Shown in pieces: positions 57,122-64,000 of a stretch of DNA of 64,000 nt. The stretch's first letter is position 1, and every line of letters begins with the position of its first letter. The translations under genes and the position numbers were made by a program. Source of the stretch: Ascaphus truei (taxonomy: Eukaryota; Chordata; Amphibia; Anura; Ascaphidae); contig CM071587.1 of the NCBI GenBank assembly GCA_036426205.1, positions 3,896,016-3,960,015 of the forward strand. The letters are read 5' to 3'. The notes under the pieces were generated by a model. That model searched no databases and had not been told where the DNA came from. It saw nothing but the letters and a program-made list of their open reading frames with translations.

Positions 57122-57220
57122 CAGAATAAAATGAAAAGCAATGAAACTTTATTAATTCAATATAAATATTTAATATTGAATTAATAAAGTTTCATTGTTT
57201 TTTCATTTTACAATATTCTG
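57122..57220. repeat. AT-rich palindrome
   Basis: CAATGAAACTTTATTAATTC and its inverse, arms about 45 bases, loop 9 bases, outer ends CAGAATAAAATG and CATTTTACAATATTCTG. Confidence 0.85.
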
Positions 57221-58005
57221 CGGATGAGTGCAAATATAGGGGATTCTTCCGACCCCTTCTGGATCACTCTGTGCCTATTGATTCCATTTCCCTATGCACC
57301 CCACAAACTGATTATTTCATTCACTCTAGTTTAATAAGGCTGAAGGGCTGGTTTACTTTCTCTTATTCAAAAAGATCAAACAGAAGGATTTCATTCAGGA
57401 ACAGAATAATATGCAACCATCTTTCAGGATATCATAACTTATTTGATGTCACCACCATTTGTACTATTCTGGTTTGTGAGTATTTATCTTCCATATACAC
57501 GTTTCTTTTGATGTGCTAAAACCACAATGCTGATGTCTGTTATGATGAGGCAATCTATTGAAAGAGACTGAAGGACATTTACATCATCCCACAGAGGACA
57601 AACAACAGAGGTCATATATGGTGACACACACACACACACACGGTTGGTGTCCTTCATCATCCTCCTCCTCCTCATCATCATGTCACTTCTCCCACGAGCC
57701 CTTAAAGAAGTCTACTACACCCGAACAGTGTATTAGCAACATGCAAAAAATACATGGTAAGATCTGAAACAGAAGTGGTCTATTGCAAGGACTTTTTTTT
57801 GTGCTGCCGGTTAACAACATGGAATAGCAACGCTGCATACTGTAGAGGTGCACTTTGGCCAGTGTAATACTGTTGTTGCAATATTTGATGATTCATTTAG
57901 GTGTTACAGAGAATCCTTAACTGTAATCAATGATTGATGCAGTAATAGTCTCCAGTAACGGGCTTTTTATGCTAGGTTTGAGCTGTCTTTGAGCCGAGGA
58001 AAGTG
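57221..58005. other. intergenic with small CA and TCC/TCA runs
   Basis: CA at 57625-57642 and TCATCC-type run at 57653-57682. No gene. Confidence 0.5.
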
Positions 58006-58009
58006 CACA

Positions 58010-58170
58010 CTATTTATTTATTTATAATTTTTTTTACCAGGGAGTAATACAGTGAGAGTTACCTCTCGTTCTCAAGTATGTCCTGGGCACAGAGTTATGA
58101 TGACAAATACATGGTTACAGATATATAGTTACATTAAGTGAACTGGGTTATACATTATATACAAGACATC
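58010..58170 (+). repeat. F7 tail repeat copy
   Basis: TTACCAGGGAGTAATACAGT, GTTACCTCTCGTTCTCAAGT, CTGGGCACAGAGTTATGATG. The longest F7 copy. Confidence 0.7.
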
Positions 58171-58174
58171 AGCT

Positions 58175-59670
58175 TGTATCAACCACACGTCTAAAAGAAG
58201 CACGGTTTACTTACACAAGGAACTGATCAGCATTGACAGATGGATAGATGCCCATATACGTGGTTTTGTGGGTATGATAGAGAAATTGAATTGGTCCTCT
58301 CCCTCTCATAGTATAAAAACAAAGTCAACTTCCTTTATCAAGCTACGTTCATGCCCTGAGAAGCCGAGGAAGAGCTGTAACAGCATCAATTTATAACGTG
58401 TGGCTGGCAATGGTGTATGAGCGATGGCTTGTGTGGCCCTCCACAGAATGGTCAATAATGATGATGGTGGTGATGGCAGTGGAGCTGGACACTGGTGGGT
58501 GGATGACACTGCCGTGGGCAGGATAACACGAGTGGAAGCTCAGTCAGTAGCATCTTAGCTTAGCTATAACTAAGTCTCAGTCAATCTCTCACGTCTTACT
58601 CAATTTCTCTCACTGGACCCTACTGCTGTGGCAGCAGTCACACAAAATACTGTTCTGTACACAAATATGTTTTTCACAGGGCAAAGATCCAAATAAAAGG
58701 AGTATGACCTTGAGCCACCCTTTCCACCCTGGGGTTGCAGGTGAAGTACCAGGAACAAGCCGGGCACTGTACCAACGTGGATGTTATGTTTGTGGCTCGC
58801 CATGCTGGGTGAGTGATGGCTTGTTTGGGCTCACTGTCCACACAAAATTGTAAACAAATAAATTCAAATGTAAGTGATGCCACTGGCAAGTTGGCACATG
58901 GAACTGGTGATGATTATGACTGTGCTGGTGAACTCTACTGGGTGGTGGCGGGTGGTGCCAATATGCCGCTATGGAAGGATCTAGAAGCAGGATGACACTG
59001 GTGGCAGCTCGACGCACAGCCAGTCAGTATAGTGTACACTTTTTAAACCAAATTAGTCAAAAAGATCAGTTATTTATTGTTCCTCCTCAGAAGGTGGTGA
59101 TATGGAGATTGGCATAACATAGTGAACTCTCCACTGGTTAGGCAACAAGTCTGCCACTCTACAAACTCCGCCATGATGTCATCATCCACTGCTTTGTGTT
59201 GCTCTACCATCGGATTGAGTTCCCCGAGTGGGTACCTCCGGTTGGAGCTGGCGGCGTGGCAGGTGATGAATGGCATTACGAGCCGGGTAGGAGCAGCTAC
59301 TGTGGGCGCCAAATTTTCTAGATGCTGAGAATATTTCCTGTGCTTCCTCACGCTGGTCTAAGAAATGGTTAAAAACACGGGCAAAGCCGGGAACGTGAGT
59401 CAGCTTCGCTAGATTGCTGCCGCCTGCAGCTTTTGGTTCTCGTTTTGCCCAAGATTCGTTTTTTTGTGTTCTAGTTTGTGATTTTTACGAAATCATGGAG
59501 AAAAAAAGACAACATTTGCATGATAAACCACGAAAAATTGTTACAGTAAGTAAGCAACCATAAAAAAAATGACAATCAATTAGGTAACTAAAATGATGTG
59601 ATAAAAACTGGTCATGTAAAATCATTAAAAAAGATATGGCAAGGAAAACCTAGCAATAGGCACTTGGCTC
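58175..59670. other. intergenic, with an internally duplicated segment
   Basis: A segment beginning GAGCGATGGCTTGTG at about 58420 resembles one beginning GAGTGATGGCTTGTT at about 58810. Both run into GGATGACACTG. Minus-strand frames at 58784-59017 and 59070-59351 have no recognised domain. Confidence 0.4.
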
Positions 59671-59679
59671 ATGGTTCTC

Positions 59680-60868
59680 TTAGGGTTGCTAGGTGTCCAG
59701 TATTGAACCGGACTGTCCTGTATTTGGACACTCTGTCCAATTAAAAAATTAGAGGTAATATTGGACATGTGTGTGAAAAAGAAGTGACCTGCGCTCATAA
59801 AATTTTGAATATTGTGCTCAAGTAAAAATATTAATAGGAACGCGCCTATCATTACCTATTAAGGTTTATTTGTATTGCCAATATTGACTTTTTACGGGAC
59901 ATTCTCTGGTTGCTTTCACCGTCCACCTGCAAAAGACGCGACGTGAGAAATTCCATCGGTGCCATCTGATGATGTCACCAGCGTGGGTGCGGTGAGCTGA
60001 TGCCGGGAACCAGCAAGGGAGCCCTTCTCTCCGTGACAGCGGCGGCTGTACCCTCACTATACAGCGAGGGGCCCTGGTCCACTCGAGTGGAGGGTGTACA
60101 AGGACTGCCACCTGGGAGTGTAAGGAGAGATCCGATCCGGTTGCTGGGCTGATACAACTTGATCCACGGTTGCAGTTTGCTGTAGTGGTAACATGTCCTT
60201 ATACATGTCATGCTAATATATATTCTTCTTGATGTACGTGCAATACTTACCTGTTTAACCTTATAAACAATTTTTAATATACTAAACCATGAGTTTTTTT
60301 GCGCTGTTTTTTTGTTGTTCTTGGACATGTATGTGTCTGGTATTACCTCTCTGGACATAGTGACCTGACTGGCTTGGGGTCCCCGGGATTTCTCCCGAGC
60401 AGGGAGAGAGCAGAGCGGTTGCTAAAGGGCTGGGCATGATAAAGAGCTTGCGCTCGAAACGCGTTGGTTGGGGGGGCTCAGCACCCCACAATGTTGTTGT
60501 ATTCTTTTTGCAGTATCCATTAAACCTTTGTATGGGAACTAGCTCTCTTTATTAACCTTTATTTGCTGATCCTGTGTGGCTGCCGGTGCCTGCTTTTTCC
60601 TATCTGCAAACTTAAAGGGCTGGGCAGCTTCCTCCATCCTTATTGGCTGCTGATGAATAATGCAGCCAATCTGGAGAAGGTGTCAGGAGCCTGAGGGTGG
60701 GGCCAAGGAAAGGAGAAAACAGCATGGAGTGGGGAGCGGAGAAGTGAGCGTGCATGTGTGTATCTTGAGCGTGTGTGTGTGTCTCGTGTGTGTGTGTGTG
60801 TCTTTCAAACGCTTTACACCTACCACTATTGTGTTCAGTATTTTTGGAGAAGCCGCTTGGCAACCCTA
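59680..60868 (+). mobile_element. F8 element with two nested insertions
   Basis: Termini TTAGGGTTGCTAGG and GCCGCTTGGCAACCCTA, with GTTCTC directly outside both (59674-59679, 60869-60874). GGACATGTGTGTG near 59763 and GGACATGTATGTG near 60322 bracket a 0.55 kb insert. AAAGGGCTGGGCA occurs at about 60423 and again at about 60613, bracketing a second insert of about 0.18 kb. Confidence 0.7.
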
Positions 60869-60869
60869 G

Positions 60870-61100
60870 TTCTCATTTGGGTTGTATGTAACTTTTGGGT
60901 TTTCATTTTGGTATTTGGTTTTAGACTGTAAGCTTCTGGTAGGTTTTGATTTCCCACGCCCGATTTTTTAACTGCTGCTATGGAAGGATACAGTGCATGA
61001 TAAAAACGCTCTTGGAAATAGAATTAGCATCATAAAATACACCTAATAATTTAAGCCAGTCCTTCTGATAACCTTGTGTTTATTTATTGATCCTTGCACT
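60870..61100. other. intergenic spacer
   Basis: Nothing recognised. Confidence 0.4.
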
Positions 61101-61104
61101 TACC

Positions 61105-61245
61105 TGCCGTCACTAACATACCACTTAGATTGTAAGCTCTGCGAGGCAGGGAGTTCCTTCACTACTGTATGATTTTATGATTGTTTCACTTTTTGTAATA
61201 TAATTCCTTGCATTGTATTGTCTCTTTTGTAGAGTGCTGTGTATA
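61105..61245 (-). repeat. F6 tail, reverse copy
   Basis: TTAGATTGTAAGCTCTGCGA, GCAGGGAGTTCC, then GTAGAGTGCTGTGTATAT. Confidence 0.65.
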
Positions 61246-61404
61246 TCATCGGCGCTTCCATGCAGCACTGGAGACAGACCCCTTTGATATAATTTTCCTG
61301 TATTCTTCCACTGACCCCCCCCCCCCCCTCCCTTATTTTTGTATGCCGGTGGTGAGAGGCTGGCTACACACCACCAAGCTCATTTTTGAGGGAAGTACTA
61401 CAGT

Positions 61405-61800
61405 TGTATGTATGTATGAATGTATGTATGTATGTCTTTATTTATATAGCGCCATTAATGTACATAGCGCTTCACAGCAGTAATACACGTGACAATCATA
61501 TAAATAACAAATAATAAAAATAACACATAATGGGAATAAGCGCTTCAGACATAAAAGTGACATTTAGGAAAAGGACTCCCTGCTCCGAGGAGCTTACAAT
61601 CTAATTGGTAGGTAGGAGGAACGTACAGAGACAGTAGGAGGGCGTTCTGGTAAGTGCGTCTGCAGGGGGCCAAGCTTTATGTATCATGTAAAGTATTAGC
61701 CACAGTGCTACCCATATGCTTCGTTAAGCAAGTGTGTCTTACAGGTGGATAGAGAGGGTGCTAGTCTGATACTGAGGGGAAGGGCATTCCAGTTACTTAG
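61405..61800 (+). repeat. F6 tail, longest copy, preceded by (GTAT)n
   Basis: TTATATAGCGCCATTAATGT, ACATAGCGCTTCACAGCAGT, GGAGCTTACAATCTAATTGG, then an extended part through AAGCAAGTGTGTCTTACAGG. Confidence 0.75.
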
Positions 61801-61804
61801 AATC

Positions 61805-62150
61805 TGTGGGAACGGGCCTGAAGATAGGGGATCCCCCCAAACGTTCCACCCCTTGTCTCCATTTTTGTAACTTGTTTAACCCCCTTGTCTCTTTTTTTAT
61901 CCCCATTTTTCTTTTTTTTCCTATTTTGTATTGTTTGCCTTCTTTAGCCTACCCCAGTGTCACCACGCTCTGTTACCAGCTTCCTCTTCTTGTCCTGTTT
62001 TTTCACGCCCGTACCGTGGAGCTCACAGATAAGTATCAGTTCACTTATTCACTTACATGCTTGTGTCCCTGATCTGAGCTCCCACTGTATTTACTTCATT
62101 TTTTTCCTGTTTATGTGTGTGCATTAGGAGTAAACTTACTCTGCTTGCTA
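61805..62150. other. intergenic spacer
   Basis: T-rich in part. Nothing recognised. Confidence 0.4.
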
Positions 62151-62156
62151 CTCTAA

Positions 62157-62385
62157 CTCAGGGGTACTCACATCCTGTCCTCAACCCCCCCCCTCCACCC
62201 CCAACAGGTCAGGTTTTCAGGATATCCCAGCTTCAGCACAGGTGGCTCAATCAGAGGCTCAGTCGAAGAGCCACCTGCGCTGAAGCCGGGATTTATTGAG
62301 CCACCTGTGCTGAAGCAGGAATATCCTGAAAACCTGACCTGTTGGTGGGGTGTGGGGGGCTTGAGGACTGGAGTTGAGCACCCCT
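62157..62385. repeat. F1 palindromic element with duplicated right core
   Basis: CAGCTTCAGCACAGGTGGCT, then GAGCCACCTGCGCTGAAGCC and GAGCCACCTGTGCTGAAGCA, ending GGACTGGAGTTGAGCACCCC. Confidence 0.85.
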
Positions 62386-62429
62386 CATACTTTTTTTTCC
62401 TTTCATTTTTCTTTATTTTTAATTATAAG

Positions 62430-62785
62430 ATTCAGAATCAGGGGGGGTCTCCGACACTGAACCGCGATGATTTCAGCTTCGGGGACCCCCTGCTTCCTGA
62501 GATACTTACCTCTGTAGGGGGGCGTACGGGTATCCCTGGCAAGTTTAGAGGTCCTGGTCACGCGGGCCAATAGGAAGCCGCAACGGGCGACGTCACGGTT
62601 TTCTATTGGCCCACGTGACGCTGGCCATTTAAAGGCCGCCATTATGTTAGGCACACACGTTCCCTGCCTGCAGAGAAACCGGCACCCCCAACGGAGGTAT
62701 GTATGTCCTGAAGCAGGGGGTCTCCGGGGCTGAAATGAACACACAGTTCAGCCCCGGAGACCCCCCTGCTTCAATCTTGTAATAA
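62430..62785. mobile_element. F3 fold-back element
   Basis: GGGGGTCTCCGACACTGAAC ..GCGGGCCAATAGGAAGCCGC, CGACGTCACG centre, TTTCTATTGGCCCACG, then GCAGGGGGTCTCCGGGGCTG. Full length with inverted outer ends. Confidence 0.8.
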
Positions 62786-62789
62786 AAGA

Positions 62790-63060
62790 AAAAAAGATTA
62801 CAAATGATCCGTATATATTGCTGCTTCAATAAGAAACAGGGAAAATAAATCTGCCTGTTCCCAGCTGAATTAAGACGTTTCCTTATTTTGACATAAATGT
62901 CAGTGGACAAAATAGGAAATCTTTGACGCGCAGCGACACGCAGATATCCTGAGCATGATAAGCAGGTACAGGGGAGACTCTCCTCTGGAGACCACCCAGT
63001 GCACTGTGACATAAACGCACATGCTATTACCATACACGTGAATATCCGCAATCCGACAGG
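62790..63060. other. intergenic spacer
   Basis: Nothing recognised. Confidence 0.4.
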
Positions 63061-63065
63061 CTTCT

Positions 63066-63365
63066 GCATTAGATTGTAAGCTCTGCGGGGCAGGGACTGC
63101 TTTTCCTAATGTTACTTTTATGCCTGAAGCGCTTAATCCCGTTATGTGTTATATTATTATGCCCCGTGTATTACCGCTGTGACGCGCTGTGTACATGGAT
63201 GGCGTGTATATAAATAAAGCTATACATACGGTATAAGGGCCACATTCAATATGTGAAGCCACTTCCCTGTGCTGGAGAATATTTCACTCCCGTTCCTTTA
63301 AACGGAGGGGAGCACTTCGATCGTAAGCTCTTCGGGGCAGGGACTCCTTTTCCTAATGTTACTTT
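63066..63365 (-). repeat. F6 tail, reverse copy plus second fragment
   Basis: TTAGATTGTAAGCTCTGCGG ..TATATAAATAAAGC at 63070-63222. A second GATCGTAAGCTCTTCGGGGC fragment at 63318-63365. Confidence 0.7.
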
Positions 63366-63439
63366 TAGCAGATCTTATTCACCTTCGGCCAATGAACCCC
63401 CCACATGCTGAAGAAGAGCAGCAGTTGGATGTTAGATCG

Positions 63440-63650
63440 GAGGTGGGCAACTCAAGGGTCATCAACAGGTCAGGTTTTCAGATATCCCTGCTTCAGCACA
63501 GGTCGAAGACTGAGCCACTGATTGAACCACCAGTGCTGAAGCATGAATATCCTGCAGAGCCATTGATTGGGCCACCTGTGCAGAAGCCGGGCTATCCTTA
63601 AAACCTGACCTGTTGGTGGCCCTTGAGGACTGAAGTAGCCCAGCCCTGTG
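63440..63650. repeat. F1 palindromic element
   Basis: CAGATATCCCTGCTTCAGCA ..inverse GCCACCTGTGCAGAAGCCGG ..GGTGGCCCTTGAGGACTGAA, with extra core units. Confidence 0.8.
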
Positions 63651-63659
63651 CTAGATACT

Positions 63660-64000
63660 CTATCAATTACTATAACGCAGAGCGACACTTTTCCCTGTAA
63701 GGTGAGCACATGAATGCTGTTGTATAGAGAAACAAGAACAAACAGAGGGACAAAGGGCTTCTGGATTCTGGAATGAAGATCAGTCAAAACCCTGAGATAT
63801 TTTTTTTTTACCATACAATGGGAGAGTTTAAAAAGGCACCTGACATTTCTCAACAGCCTTGCTTGTTTTTCATTACTTGTAAATTACAATGTGTTATCAG
63901 CCGATCACAAGCTAGAGATAGGAAACGCCCAAAATGTTTCCAAATTGAGGAGATGGTCACTTAAAATTCCATTTAAAGTAGCCGATCAAACCCCCCCCCC
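63660..64000. other. intergenic end of window
   Basis: Nothing recognised. The window ends in a poly-C run. Confidence 0.4.

Overview
The window is nuclear DNA of a vertebrate, most likely an anuran amphibian. The coding evidence is one complete SALL4 gene with vertebrate exon structure. The rest is a dense mix of miniature DNA transposons, SINE/LINE tails and microsatellites of the kind seen in frog genomes. The species cannot be named from the sequence. No bacterial, phage, CRISPR or operon-type structure is present.

Only one protein-coding gene is supported. SALL4 lies on the minus strand in four exons: exon 1 at 26041-26107, exon 2 at 13942-16395, exon 3 at 13408-13679 and exon 4 at 12236-12655. 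All splice junctions are GT-AG and in phase, and the joined frame gives 1070 residues. The protein has the N-terminal NuRD-recruiting motif, one C2HC finger, a glutamine-rich region, and C2H2 fingers in a 2+3+2 arrangement. The last finger is split across the exon 3/4 junction. Intron 1 (9.6 kb) is full of repeats; introns 2 and 3 are short. The likely promoter, just upstream of 26107, carries a ZNF143/THAP11-type site, a CCAAT box and an octamer-like site. A probable 3' UTR runs to about 10.6 kb.

The region from 1 to 10.6 kb (3' of SALL4) is intergenic. It holds microsatellites, a GC-rich stretch at 1.5-2.0 kb with a perfect RFX palindrome, two Harbinger-like MITEs, a Tigger-like MITE and a long fold-back hairpin. 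The region from 26.4 to 64 kb (5' of SALL4) is also intergenic. It contains AT-rich single-copy-looking stretches that could hold enhancers, separated by clusters of repeats. These include a degenerate L2/CR1-clade LINE fragment, a Helitron-like 3' terminus, two minisatellites, a 1 kb purine-rich tract and several nested insertions with visible target-site duplications.

Eight recurring repeat families are recognised by comparing copies inside the window. F1 is a palindromic element with core CTTCAGCACAGGTGGCTCA. F2 is a Tigger/pogo-like MITE. F3 is a fold-back element whose arms carry CCAAT boxes around a CRE. F4 is a Harbinger-like MITE with TTA/TAA target duplication. F5 carries an octamer plus a SPH/ZNF143 site. 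F6 is a SINE/LINE tail with GCTTACAATCTAA. F7 is a tail with ACCAGGAAGTAATACATTGA. F8 has TAGGGTTGCCAGG termini. I found no convincing new multi-gene system. The most unusual material is in the repeats: F5 with its snRNA-enhancer-like site pair, an insertion whose empty site is preserved nearby, and nested insertions.
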